Assembly: GCA_024645245.1 (NCBI GenBank)
Contig: JAHEBN010000025.1
Coordinates: 1-33,212 of the forward strand
DNA from: Jiulongibacter sp.
GTDB taxonomy: Bacteria; Bacteroidota; Bacteroidia; Cytophagales; Spirosomataceae
Reading direction: 5' to 3'
DNA: 33,212 nucleotides
Position numbers and translations under genes: made by a program. The notes beneath the pieces were generated by a model, which did no database searches, had not been told where the DNA came from, and saw only the letters and a program-made list of their open reading frames with translations. This document shows, one piece after another, positions 16,106 through 25,296 of the stretch; the first letter of the stretch is position 1; every line of letters begins with the position of its first letter.

Positions 16106-16861
16106 TTACTTAATTTTGGAGAATGGTAGTGGTTTTAGCATAACCGAGACAACTTTTTCCACTATTTTACCACTTTCTTCTGAAGCTTTTTGGGCTGCTT
16201 TCCATTTTGGGTCATTTCGGAACGCATCCCAACTTGCTTTTGCACCTTCGGCATCTTTGTGGGCAATTATGTAAACCAAATGGGACTGGGCATTGTCTTT
16301 TTCGATACTACCCCAGTAGGCAATGTTTTCCATTCCGTGAGACTTAAATAAAGCACGGGTATGATCGCGAAAACGAGCTACAATATTCGGGTATCTGCCA
16401 GGAAGGCAATAATAACTCCTTAATTCAAACAGCCGCTCAGGATTAGCAATGGAGTTTTTTAGTTTTTTAGTTAATTCCGGTTCCATTTTCATAAAAGTAC
16501 TTTCTACTGAAGCTACGATTTTGCCATCGGCTTCAGACTCACTCGCCACTTTTTTCCATTCGGGATCACTTCCAAAAGCTTTCCAACTTTCATTGCGTGC
16601 CTCCATGGAAGGATAAGCCAGAATATAGTATAAATCATTGCTTTTTTCGGGATCTGTGGGTAACCAATAGCCCACATTTTCCATATTGTGTTTTTCAAAA
16701 ATACCGGTAGTATGATTTTGAAAACGGGCTATGAGTGCATTAAGGCGACCCGGATGGCAGTGATAAATTCGGAGTTCGTAGACCTTGGTATCTGTTTTTT
16801 TGGCGAACGAAATAGATGATACAATCATCAATAATAAGAGCGAAAGGATGCTTATTTTCAT
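16106..16861 (-). CDS. secreted tandem NIPSNAP domain protein
   Basis: A signal peptide (MKISILSLLLLMIVSSISFA) is followed by two NIPSNAP domains in tandem within 251 residues: about 26-125 (VYELRIYHCHPGRLNALIARF ... NVGYWLPTDP ... YILAYPSMEAR) and about 143-245 (LFELRSYYCLPGRYPNIVARF ... NIAYWGSIEK ... YIIAHKDAEGA). The domains are dimeric alpha/beta barrel folds of uncertain function, often found next to metabolic enzymes in environmental Bacteroidota. Each half keeps Cys-x-Pro-Gly in the first segment, a shared feature of this duplication. It is first in a unit with dienelactone hydrolase. The divergent neighbour is the OmpA gene, with 229 bp between. Confidence 0.9.
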   Translation of the reverse strand: MKISILSLLLLMIVSSISFAKKTDTKVYELRIYHCHPGRLNALIARFQNHTTGIFEKHNMENVGYWLPTDPEKSNDLYYILAYPSMEARNESWKAFGSDPEWKKVASESEADGKIVASVESTFMKMEPELTKKLKNSIANPERLFELRSYYCLPGRYPNIVARFRDHTRALFKSHGMENIAYWGSIEKDNAQSHLVYIIAHKDAEGAKASWDAFRNDPKWKAAQKASEESGKIVEKVVSVMLKPLPFSKIK

Positions 16862-17090
16862 TTTTAATTGGGGTTTTTAGTAAAAATAGTACTTTACTTT
16901 AGAAGATATATCCTTTGAACATAAAAGAAAAGGCATTTCTTGTTTTTTTGATTACCAAAAGGCTTTTTTAGTCAATAACTGGATTGCACTGAAGCTCTTT
17001 CAAAAGGAAAACTCAGATTTTGTAATACCATGTGAATATGCTCGTTTTTCTTAAGAAATAATTAAATTACCAATCCAAAATAGTTTTCTA

Positions 17091-18326
17091 TTGAATCGAG
17101 TATTTTTTTTTATTTTTATAAGTGTTGCGGTTTATGGACAGCCTGAATATTCCCGAATTAGTTTGCAACCGAGTTTGGGCATTGGTATGAACTTACCCGG
17201 GTCGCAGATTGCTAATTCCGGGAGAGAATGGATGACATACATGTGGAATTTCTACGATATCGGGACTTCAATTGATGCCAGAGGGGTAAGCAGTACAAAT
17301 GTAAATTTTACCAAAAAGTTGGGTTTAGATATTTTATATAAATTATCCAACAAATTGGAAATAATGGCTGGTGCAAAAAGAATCAACCTGATTTCGACCT
17401 ACAAGCCTTCGCTTGATTACGATTTTCAAGGTGTAAGGATTAACGGTGTAAACGACAATTTTGTGTTTTATGCTTTAAATTTTGGAGGAAAGTTTCATGC
17501 AAATAGCCTGTATTATACTGCAAGTGTAAATTACTACCCAAATATTTTCGCTGAAAGAAAAAGAAAAAATGACTCCAGACCTGCCGGCTTTGATTATGGT
17601 AGCTTTATCAATGAAAATGGGACAGGAATTCGTTCTGAAATTTCACGGCTAAATGAAATTAAATATGGCTTTTATTTAGGAATCGGACAGGAGGTTTATC
17701 TGATGGATAGCCCGGTAGACTTAGAAATAGGATTTAATTTTTCCCCTGAATTTCTTTATCAGGAAAAAGTAATTTTTCAGGAAAACAGAGCGATAATTGG
17801 CGAAAATCTTGTCAATCGTAACATTAACTCTATTTTTATTTCACTGCATAAAACTCTTAATTTTAAGAAGAAGAAGAAAGTTGTTAAGGAAAAAGTTCTT
17901 AAAGCCAAAAAAGAGAAACCTGAAAAAATTAAAGATAAAAAAACTCCTTTAGTCAAGGAGAAAATTGATGTTGGACAAAGGAAAATTGAAATCGGAGAAA
18001 ATTTAGTATTGAATGATATTCAGTTTGAGCAAACCAAAGCCACGCTGGATGCGGCTGGAATGATGGAATTGGATGAAGTTTTCGAAATGCTAAGAAAATT
18101 TCCTGATTCGCGGATTGCCATTACCGGACATACCTCATCTGAGGGATCGAGGAGCGGAAATATCGAGCTTTCACGCCAACGTGCAGAGGCTTGTAAGTCT
18201 TATCTTGTAAAAAAAGGTATCAAAGCAAACCGCATAAATGCTTATGGCTTAGGGCCCGATAGACCCGTATCCGACACCGATCAGGAGTTGAACAGAAGGG
18301 TGGAGCTAAAAGTTATTTCCCTGTAA
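17091..18326 (+). CDS. OmpA-family outer membrane protein, TTG start
   Basis: The frame has no upstream ATG before a stop at 17052-17054, and the TTG at 17091 directly precedes a signal peptide (MNRVFFFIFISVAVYGQ), so TTG is taken as the start. The N-terminal half (about 20-255) is a predicted beta-rich, barrel-like domain. A strongly basic linker of about 45 residues follows (263-305, KKKKKVVKEKVLKAKK). The C-terminal OmpA domain (about 305-411) has the peptidoglycan-binding signature: TGHTSSEGSRSGNIELSRQRAEA ... YGLGPDRPV ... LNRRVEL. It should tie the outer membrane to the cell wall. The gene ends 7 bp from the convergent cytochrome gene without a clear hairpin between. A T9 run lies in the signal peptide codons. 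Confidence 0.9.
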   Translation: MNRVFFFIFISVAVYGQPEYSRISLQPSLGIGMNLPGSQIANSGREWMTYMWNFYDIGTSIDARGVSSTNVNFTKKLGLDILYKLSNKLEIMAGAKRINLISTYKPSLDYDFQGVRINGVNDNFVFYALNFGGKFHANSLYYTASVNYYPNIFAERKRKNDSRPAGFDYGSFINENGTGIRSEISRLNEIKYGFYLGIGQEVYLMDSPVDLEIGFNFSPEFLYQEKVIFQENRAIIGENLVNRNINSIFISLHKTLNFKKKKKVVKEKVLKAKKEKPEKIKDKKTPLVKEKIDVGQRKIEIGENLVLNDIQFEQTKATLDAAGMMELDEVFEMLRKFPDSRIAITGHTSSEGSRSGNIELSRQRAEACKSYLVKKGIKANRINAYGLGPDRPVSDTDQELNRRVELKVISL

Positions 18327-18333
18327 ATTACTT

Positions 18334-21333
18334 TCAATTTTCCCCCTTAATCAAAGCCAGTAAATCGGCCATTTCCTGTACATTGATATTGTTTTCAAAT
18401 CCATTTGGCATGGCCGATGTTTTTAATGCAATTCTGGATTTAATATTGGATTTGGCTATTTCCATTTCATTTCCTGCCGCTAATCGTAAATTTATAGACT
18501 GATCGCTCTCGTGCGTTATTAAGCCTGTAAATTGGCTTTCATCTTTTATCACTATTTGCCATTGACCGTATTTATCGGCAATGGAATTATTCGGATTTAT
18601 GATTTCTGTAATAATCGAGTGTTTATTTCTACTTTTTAAAGTAGCCAGATCCGGACCGAAAACTTTTCCATCTTTACCATTAATCTGGTGACAAATGCTG
18701 CAATTGGCTTCGAATATTTTTCGCCCGTTTTGTGCATTTCCTATCTTTTCTGCAGCTGGCAGGTAATTCTGGAGAACAGCTTTGCGATCTTCATTTATAG
18801 CAAATACTTCGCGTGCATAATTTCGGATATCGGTGTCGTAATAATTCATCAAATGCACAATCTGCGGCCATTCCAGATCGGCAACAAGTATTTTTTCATC
18901 TTCCACCTGATGAAGTAATGAAGGAATGTATTCTTTCTTATTTGTCAGGTATTTTATCCATACTTTTTTTGACTCAGCCGACATTTCGGAGTATACGGCA
19001 TGTATACTTTCCATCTCTTTTTTAGATATGCTTTGCGGTAAAGCTTTTAAAGCGAGCGTTTGGTATTCTTCGTTTTGAGGATTTAATACCATAGAGAATA
19101 CCTTTTTCTCAATACCCGGATCTTTCACTTTGGAAAGTAAAGCCAGTGCATCTCCGGTAAAGTTTGCCTCATTAATCTTATCCATCATTTGGTGAATTTC
19201 TTTCACCTTACCTGCCTGATAAGGATTTTTTTCTGTGGCGAGTATTTTAATAATTGATTTACGCAGCGGACTGTCATTTATCGAAATAAACTGATCATAT
19301 AACTGGCTTATATCGGATGAATTTAATTCAATTATCGAAGGATAGTATTGTTTTATTTGAGCCAGACCATCCAAAAGGGCGGTTTTGCACCAATCGTATT
19401 TGGATGAATAAGAAAGAATTTTGGGAATAAGACCCGGTGTATTGCCTTTTACCAGGGTTGCTCCTAATTGTTTGAAAAATTGTACTTTTCCTTCCGAAAA
19501 ATCTCCCCCTAAATCCTTTATGGTATTATCCAATAATTCCGTTTCCTTCTTAGCAGAAGCCGCTATGGCAGCTGTACCTACCCATTTATCTTCAAAATCT
19601 TTATTCAGGATTGCGGATTTTAAAGCAGAGGCTTCCGGAAAATCAAAATAGGAAGAGGAGCAAAGCCATTGAAATCTTACTCTCGGGTTTTCATCCTCTG
19701 CCAAATTTATCAGTGCTTTCGAAAGAAAAGCCTGTTTTTCAGCATTTAAGGTATGCCAAATCCGGTCGGTTATTTGGAGGGCATTTTCACGAACTCCGGC
19801 ATCTTTTGAATTCAAAGCTGTTTCTAATACTTCCGGTGTAATCGTTTTCCAATCAAAAAGCAGCCAAAGAGACGGAATCACAGATAGCTGGTTATCCGTT
19901 TTTATTTTTTGCACCAGTAATTTGGAGACAGATTTATCGCCTTTTTGAAAAAGTAACCTTTGAACTGTACGTCGATACCAGGCATTAGAATGATCTAATA
20001 ATTCAACCCATTCTTCGGTAGTTTTTTTTGATAAATCCAAATGCTGCAGCCAGTTCATAGGCAAGCCACTTTTCGGAGTTATCCGGTATATCCGGCCTTT
20101 GCTTGTGCCTTCATAAAGTGCCCCGCTTTGGTTTACTTCGTCGCTCATCCATTCCGGGTGCTCCACTATTTGTCTGTAATAATCAATCACGTAAAGTGCA
20201 CCATCGGGCCCGACATAAAAATTTACAGGCCTGAACCAGGGGTCTTTCGAAGCCAGAAATTCTTTATTTTCCAAAACTCGTTTTGCAGTAAAAGTGGCTC
20301 CATACGCTTCCACATTGTCTATATGCACCAGGTTGTGAACGGGCTCGCCGATAAGGGTTCTGTTTTCCCATTCAGGGCCAAAAGCTCCGCCATCGTACCA
20401 GGTGACACCACAGCTGGAAGTTACCACGCCCACATCGGTAAGCAGTTGGTGATTTGGGTTTTCGGTAATAGGAAAAACCTCGCAGGCATCACCGTGATCC
20501 GGAATTTTTTCCATGGCATCGGCAATGGCCAGATTCGGGTTGGCTTTAACGTACCTTTCGTCTATTACTTCGTGAAAAAGGTGATTGGCATTGTCGGTAT
20601 AAAAACGGTGTCCGTAAAGGTCGGTGGTATGTCCGTATTGGGTTTCGCCCGACAGATTTTCTAATTCATACGAATCCGGCTTGAAACGTACATTACGGCC
20701 ATCTGCATTATTCTCCAGTTTTGGTGCATTCTCATTATCCGGAAATCTTACGTCGGATCCTTTATCTCCAAATACATTTTCATAGGCAAAGGAGTTGATA
20801 GCTCCGGAATGTCCCACATATATCCAATTGTCTACCCCAAATTTCGGGGTGTTCATATTATGCTGCGGATTGGATAAGGAAAAACCCGTGAGCATGGCTA
20901 TTTTCTTATCTGCCTTGTGGTCGCCATCTGAGTCTTCGAGGTAGAAAATATTTGGCGAGTCGGACACTAAAATACCGTTTTTCCATTTCATTAATCCCAT
21001 CGGGAGGGTAAGGCTATCTGCGAAAATCTCGCTCTTATCGGGCAGGCCGTCGCCATTGGTATCTATCAGTTTTTTGATTTTACCTGTTTTGGATAAATCG
21101 AGGGGGTAACCGGGCATTTCGGCTACGTACCAATTGCCATCTTCATCAATTTCCATGGCCACTGGGTCAGAAATCAGGGGCTCTGCAGCTACCAATTCAA
21201 TTTGAAAACCATCCATTATTTCGAAATCGGCCAAAGCTTTTTCCAGCTCCGGAGAAAGCGGATATTTCGCATTAGGTTTTTCTTTTTGGCAGGAAAATAA
21301 AATCAGTATAAAAAAGGCAAGGAATTTATTCAT
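18334..21333 (-). CDS. PVC-type heme-binding lipoprotein (membrane-bound dehydrogenase-like domain, HEAT repeats, cytochrome c)
   Basis: A lipoprotein signal (LILFSC, Cys15) starts a 999-residue protein. Residues about 40-450 form a beta-propeller of the Pirellula/Verrucomicrobium-type dehydrogenase family (FQIELVAAEPLISDPVAMEIDEDGNWYVAEMPGY; GPDGALYVIDYYRQIVEHPEW). A helical HEAT-like middle (about 460-850) follows. The C-terminus has a cytochrome c domain with heme motif CSICH (878-882) and closing DLLALIKG. Such proteins are thought to oxidise sugars or polyols at the cell surface and pass electrons to heme c, though few have been tested. A terminator lies between it and the upstream cytochrome gene on the same strand, so it is probably transcribed separately. 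Confidence 0.93.
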   Translation of the reverse strand: MNKFLAFFILILFSCQKEKPNAKYPLSPELEKALADFEIMDGFQIELVAAEPLISDPVAMEIDEDGNWYVAEMPGYPLDLSKTGKIKKLIDTNGDGLPDKSEIFADSLTLPMGLMKWKNGILVSDSPNIFYLEDSDGDHKADKKIAMLTGFSLSNPQHNMNTPKFGVDNWIYVGHSGAINSFAYENVFGDKGSDVRFPDNENAPKLENNADGRNVRFKPDSYELENLSGETQYGHTTDLYGHRFYTDNANHLFHEVIDERYVKANPNLAIADAMEKIPDHGDACEVFPITENPNHQLLTDVGVVTSSCGVTWYDGGAFGPEWENRTLIGEPVHNLVHIDNVEAYGATFTAKRVLENKEFLASKDPWFRPVNFYVGPDGALYVIDYYRQIVEHPEWMSDEVNQSGALYEGTSKGRIYRITPKSGLPMNWLQHLDLSKKTTEEWVELLDHSNAWYRRTVQRLLFQKGDKSVSKLLVQKIKTDNQLSVIPSLWLLFDWKTITPEVLETALNSKDAGVRENALQITDRIWHTLNAEKQAFLSKALINLAEDENPRVRFQWLCSSSYFDFPEASALKSAILNKDFEDKWVGTAAIAASAKKETELLDNTIKDLGGDFSEGKVQFFKQLGATLVKGNTPGLIPKILSYSSKYDWCKTALLDGLAQIKQYYPSIIELNSSDISQLYDQFISINDSPLRKSIIKILATEKNPYQAGKVKEIHQMMDKINEANFTGDALALLSKVKDPGIEKKVFSMVLNPQNEEYQTLALKALPQSISKKEMESIHAVYSEMSAESKKVWIKYLTNKKEYIPSLLHQVEDEKILVADLEWPQIVHLMNYYDTDIRNYAREVFAINEDRKAVLQNYLPAAEKIGNAQNGRKIFEANCSICHQINGKDGKVFGPDLATLKSRNKHSIITEIINPNNSIADKYGQWQIVIKDESQFTGLITHESDQSINLRLAAGNEMEIAKSNIKSRIALKTSAMPNGFENNINVQEMADLLALIKGEN

Positions 21334-21404
21334 AATCTTCGGGCTAAACTTTTATGAAATTAAGGAATGATTGTTAAACAAGGTTTTATTTGCCAATAAA
21401 AATA

Positions 21405-21436
21405 AAAAAGGGTCACAAAATTTTTTTGTAACCCTT
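21405..21436 (-). terminator. intrinsic terminator between the two cytochrome genes
   Basis: A long hairpin (arms around GGGTCACAAAA and TTTTGTAACCC, one C-A mismatch) is followed on the minus strand by TTTTTTATTTTT. It ends the transcript of the upstream DUF1080/cytochrome unit, 21-25 bases after the stop codon. Confidence 0.85.
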
Positions 21437-21458
21437 TCTCCAAAATTATGATTCTTAC

Positions 21459-23390
21459 TTACCTCAATCCATTGATATAAGATGCAATCTTCAAAGCATC
21501 TTTCTTAGGTACCTGTGGCATTGGAGCCATAGCAGATGAATAGTCCGGCCAGTTTTGTGGCTGCGGGTTATAAATTAACTGCACAATTTTATCGTCGCTG
21601 TATTTTCTTTTGGCGATATCCTTAAAAGCCGGGCCTACCACTTTTTTGCCTTCGGCATGACAGGCCAGGCAGGTATGTTTTTGTAAAAGTGGTTTCACAT
21701 CTTCAAAACCTAATTTGGCTGTAGCCTTCGCATTTGTGGTAGTTTTTTTTCCATCCGGAGATTCTACTTTTTTTGCATTGGCAGATACGGAAGCCGGTTT
21801 GGCTTTTCCGCTATCCATCACTTTCATGTCGGAGCTACTTACCTTTTCACCTGTCGGGATATTGTTTAAGGTATAGTAAACCACAGGATGCACCAGCGAC
21901 CAGGAATTCGTGGCAGCTCGTATGCCATCCAGATTCAGCTCGTGGATGTAATATTTACGCAGACCGTCCATAATCAATCTTACTTTTTTGCCATCAGCTG
22001 ACACTTTTATGCCTTTAATTGCCAATTCTTCCCTATTAATTGGTGGTGAACCATAAACAGGATGGTGTTTATATAAAAAACTGGCAGCCGAATAAGAAGC
22101 CAGGTCTTCCGCCGATTTTTTATCTACCGGCATGGTAAATTCAATTTCAAAACCATCAGGCATGGCATGTACAGCCAGCATTTCGAAAGGCAATTTGCCG
22201 TTCCACACCAACCTTTGCAATCCCTGATTGGCGTCTCCGGCCGATCCCCAGCCGCGGTTGGTTTCACCTACAAAAAGGGAACCATCTTTAGCCCAATCCA
22301 TACGCATTACGCCCGATTGAAATCCGGAACGAAAATCCCATGCTGCACCCTGGTATTCGCCGTTTATTTTTTCCATAAATACCCGCATGATTTTAGACTG
22401 ACCCTGATCACCCACGAATAATTGCCCGGAGAAAGGTCCGAAAATGCCTTTTGTGCCATCCTGTATTATTTCAGAATTAGAAATTCCGAAAATACCGTGT
22501 GGCAACCATACGGCCGGTGTTTGCACCATCGGGTATTTTTCCTTCAATTGCCAAAGCATATCGGGGGTTTCGTCTACTACATTTTCAGGTTTTATGTAGT
22601 TTCCGGCCTCATTTTTTACTTTTCTGTTATCCCTTTCTGCGTAAAATTGTTCTTCTGAAAGTTTAACGGGGGAATCTTTGACTACCCATTTCAAACTGGC
22701 CGGGTGGCCCATAAAGGCTCCTTTTTTTACGTGCCAAACTCCGCCAGAGCCCATCCAGTCACCCTGATTATCGGCGTAGAACAATTCACCATCCACCATT
22801 CCAAGCCCTGCCGGCGAACGCATCCCTGCTGCCCATTCTTCGCGGTGACCATCGGGGAATACTTTGAAAATAGTACCTCTGGTTGGTACCCGTGCTTCAC
22901 CTCTCCACCATTCTTCATTTCCAAAAGCCACATTGCCACTCACGAAAAAGCTGCCATCCGGTGCCAGTTTTGGACCAAAAGAATATTCGTGGTAATGTCC
23001 CGATACAGGCCAGGCATTTACAGTTTCAAAAAGATCGGCTTTGCCATCGCCGTTGGTATCTGCTACTTTGGTGAGTTCTCCACGCTGAGCACAATAGAAG
23101 GCACCTTCTTTGTATTCCAGACCCAGAATTTCGTGCAATCCGGAAGCAAATTTGCGAAAATAAGGCTGCCGGCTGGTTGGATTTTCCATGATCCAGATAT
23201 CTCCCCGACGGGTGGAAATTCCCAGTGAGCCGTTGGGTAAAGTACAAAGTCCACCTACTTCGAGCAAAATGCCTTCAGGAACCGGCGGAGTTACAATTTT
23301 GTAAAAATCTTCTTCTTTTGGCGATTCCTGACCGTAGGTCAATGTCACGGAGAAAAAGGTGAAAAGTATATATTTAAATGTATTCTTCAT
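21459..23390 (-). CDS. secreted beta-propeller protein with C-terminal cytochrome c
   Basis: I use the ATG at 23390 (643 residues; signal MKNTFKYILFTFFSVTLTYG) rather than the TTG two codons upstream. Residues about 35-400 form a sugar-dehydrogenase-like six-bladed propeller with calcium-type loops (VADTNGDGKADLFETV) and motifs such as AAGMRSPAGLGMVDGELFYAD and LFVGDQGQSKIMRV. A beta domain (about 400-500) and a Ser/Lys-rich linker lead to a cytochrome c domain with CLACH (574-578) and a likely axial Met in the MAPMP segment. It probably oxidises a sugar-like substrate outside the cytoplasm with heme as acceptor. The gene starts 12 bp after the stop of the DUF1080 protein, so they act together. 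Confidence 0.92.
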   Translation of the reverse strand: MKNTFKYILFTFFSVTLTYGQESPKEEDFYKIVTPPVPEGILLEVGGLCTLPNGSLGISTRRGDIWIMENPTSRQPYFRKFASGLHEILGLEYKEGAFYCAQRGELTKVADTNGDGKADLFETVNAWPVSGHYHEYSFGPKLAPDGSFFVSGNVAFGNEEWWRGEARVPTRGTIFKVFPDGHREEWAAGMRSPAGLGMVDGELFYADNQGDWMGSGGVWHVKKGAFMGHPASLKWVVKDSPVKLSEEQFYAERDNRKVKNEAGNYIKPENVVDETPDMLWQLKEKYPMVQTPAVWLPHGIFGISNSEIIQDGTKGIFGPFSGQLFVGDQGQSKIMRVFMEKINGEYQGAAWDFRSGFQSGVMRMDWAKDGSLFVGETNRGWGSAGDANQGLQRLVWNGKLPFEMLAVHAMPDGFEIEFTMPVDKKSAEDLASYSAASFLYKHHPVYGSPPINREELAIKGIKVSADGKKVRLIMDGLRKYYIHELNLDGIRAATNSWSLVHPVVYYTLNNIPTGEKVSSSDMKVMDSGKAKPASVSANAKKVESPDGKKTTTNAKATAKLGFEDVKPLLQKHTCLACHAEGKKVVGPAFKDIAKRKYSDDKIVQLIYNPQPQNWPDYSSAMAPMPQVPKKDALKIASYINGLR

Positions 23391-23402
23391 GTTCAATAAG
23401 TA

Positions 23403-25220
23403 TTAGAATATGATGCTGTAATTAAGGTTTTGTCCGAAATCATTGGCTATTAACTCTTGACTGCCATTGGTGTTTCGGATACTCAGGTTGGCTTTTCCAT
23501 CCGTTTGGATGTAATAGCTTTTATCATCGATGGCATATAGGTTTTCACTAATTTTTTCAATTGATTTTCCTTCTGCCAATCTTGCCGTAAGTTTTTTGGT
23601 ACCGTCCAGCAGAATGCTTCTGCTAAACATTTTTCCTTCTACCGGAGTCATTTTGTCTTTAATATCCATACCAAATACTTTGTAATGAAATTCGGGCAAA
23701 TCGTTTTCATCGAGCTTGTATCCCATTGGGCGGTATGAGCTACCGGTTGTATCTTTTGCCCAATTTGCGTTATTGTTTTGTGAAAAAAGAAGGTCATGAT
23801 TCAGTAAAGTAATGCTACCCATCGGGCGGGAAGAGCCGTCGCCGCGGTCATTCCACATGGGTGTGGTATTCAGGAATTTACCCCGCCACACTTGCAAAAT
23901 GGCACCTTTGTCCAGATCGTAAGTGTAGTGTATGTTTTGTGGTGTACCCACTGACACGGCGTGAACAATTCGGGTTTGATCATCTCCTTTTTTAAAATCC
24001 ATAAAACTACGCAAAACTGTGTTTGTGTTTGCCTCCACCATTATCGGATCGGATGCTTTATTGCCTATCATGGAACTCATCGCGTGCATGGGTGTTTCGC
24101 GGAAACCCGGACCCGAAATATAGAGCCCGAGAGCGGGCTGCATCCATCCATCGTATTTGGCATTTTGGAATTCTAATTTATGCGTTCCTTTTGTTAGTTC
24201 AACAGAACCTGTGCGGGCGTCATTAGAGCCGGTATATTGATTTGGTATTACCTCCTTGCCATCGATTTTCAACAAATTATTTGAAGAGGAATAGAGGGTG
24301 AAATAATATATACCAGAATTTGGAGCTTCCAGATCACCCAGAATTTTAAAGGAATATTCATTAGGTTGTTTCAGGAATTCCCAGGTTAAGCCTTCTAAAG
24401 TTCCTTTTTCTTCTGCCGGAAGTGTAAAAGCATTTTTTGAAGGGTCATAGGCTTGATAATTAGCCTCATAAGTAAGATTTTTTAAAGAAGCGGCGGGTTT
24501 ATCAAAATTGGAAATTACGATATTCCGGAAGGCAAGTGATCCGTGATCGCCCTGAAAGCGTAGCGGCCCTTTTGCCACTTCTTTTTGCGTTAAAGCACCG
24601 CGGGTTACGCCGGAAAGTTCTACATTTTCATGCAAAATCATACCGTTCAGGTAAAGTGAAATCACTTTGGCATTCGCGATTTTGTTACCTGCTGCATCGA
24701 ATCTTGGAGCTTGAAATGAGATTCGCATGTGTTGCCATAGACCAGGAGCTTTTGACGCATTTACTCTTGGAGCGGTACCTTCATACCCTTTTTGGCCAGT
24801 TGGGCGGCTTTCATCCCAACGTTCGTACAAGCCACCGCAATCGTCGTATTTTACATTTTTCTTTCCCCAGCTGTCGTACAATTGAATTTCATAATTGCCT
24901 TGCATGTAAATTCCGGAGTTGGACTCTTTGGCCATCATAAAATCAAACTCGATATCTAAATCGCCGTGTTCGAAATCACTCACTAGCTCGTATTGTGGTC
25001 CATAGGTACCTTGCTTGTGGGAACAGGCCAGTACACCTGTGCCAGGAGTGGTATTTAAACTATTTTTTTCGACAATGTCGGCGTTTGCATCGCCCACAAT
25101 GGACCAGTTTCCTGCCGGATTTTTAAATCCGCTTAGGTCTTTTAAGGGTAACTTCTCCTGGCCAAGACACACCAGATGGATGATCAGGGCTGCAAGAAGC
25201 AAGGTTGTTTTTTTGAACAT
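23403..25220 (-). CDS. secreted DUF1080 (3-keto-disaccharide hydrolase family) + PA14-like protein
   Basis: After a signal peptide (1-20) come three parts in 605 residues. The first is a DUF1080 jelly roll (about 25-240; DFEHGDLDIEFDFMMAKESNSGIYMQGNYEIQLYDSWG is the family signature; ends GSLAFRNIVI). The second is a PA14-like domain (about 255-370; SGIYYFTLYSSSNNLLKIDGKEV). The third is a C-terminal beta domain (about 380-605; VLRSFMDF ... ILQVWRGKFLNTTPMWNDRG), as seen in cytochrome-associated surface proteins. DUF1080 proteins have been linked to the cleavage of 3-keto-glycosides, and PA14 domains bind glycans. The gene is followed by the propeller-cytochrome gene with a 12-bp gap, which makes a coupled oxidation/cleavage unit plausible. 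No clear promoter was found in the 76-bp upstream spacer. Confidence 0.88.
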   Translation of the reverse strand: MFKKTTLLLAALIIHLVCLGQEKLPLKDLSGFKNPAGNWSIVGDANADIVEKNSLNTTPGTGVLACSHKQGTYGPQYELVSDFEHGDLDIEFDFMMAKESNSGIYMQGNYEIQLYDSWGKKNVKYDDCGGLYERWDESRPTGQKGYEGTAPRVNASKAPGLWQHMRISFQAPRFDAAGNKIANAKVISLYLNGMILHENVELSGVTRGALTQKEVAKGPLRFQGDHGSLAFRNIVISNFDKPAASLKNLTYEANYQAYDPSKNAFTLPAEEKGTLEGLTWEFLKQPNEYSFKILGDLEAPNSGIYYFTLYSSSNNLLKIDGKEVIPNQYTGSNDARTGSVELTKGTHKLEFQNAKYDGWMQPALGLYISGPGFRETPMHAMSSMIGNKASDPIMVEANTNTVLRSFMDFKKGDDQTRIVHAVSVGTPQNIHYTYDLDKGAILQVWRGKFLNTTPMWNDRGDGSSRPMGSITLLNHDLLFSQNNNANWAKDTTGSSYRPMGYKLDENDLPEFHYKVFGMDIKDKMTPVEGKMFSRSILLDGTKKLTARLAEGKSIEKISENLYAIDDKSYYIQTDGKANLSIRNTNGSQELIANDFGQNLNYSIIF

Positions 25221-25296
25221 GTATTATAAAGGTTTAAAATTTAGGTCGAATTTAAAATCTTATTTATACTGAATGATTAATTTTTGATTAATCGAA

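Noticed and set aside
18327-18333. Terminator between the convergent OmpA and cytochrome genes
   Set aside because: The 7-bp gap contains no hairpin, and none was seen at the gene ends.
20041-20664. 207-codon open frame on the plus strand opposite the 999-residue cytochrome gene
   Set aside because: It is fully antisense to a well-supported gene, and the translation has no domain or signal resemblance; it is a shadow frame.
22704-23228. 174-codon open frame on the plus strand opposite the propeller-cytochrome gene
   Set aside because: Antisense to conserved coding sequence, with no plausible protein features.
25274-25292. AT-only inverted repeat (GATTAAT/ATTAATC) as a terminator of the TPR-like lipoprotein gene
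   Set aside because: The stem has almost no G-C pairs and no U-run follows it; too weak to call.
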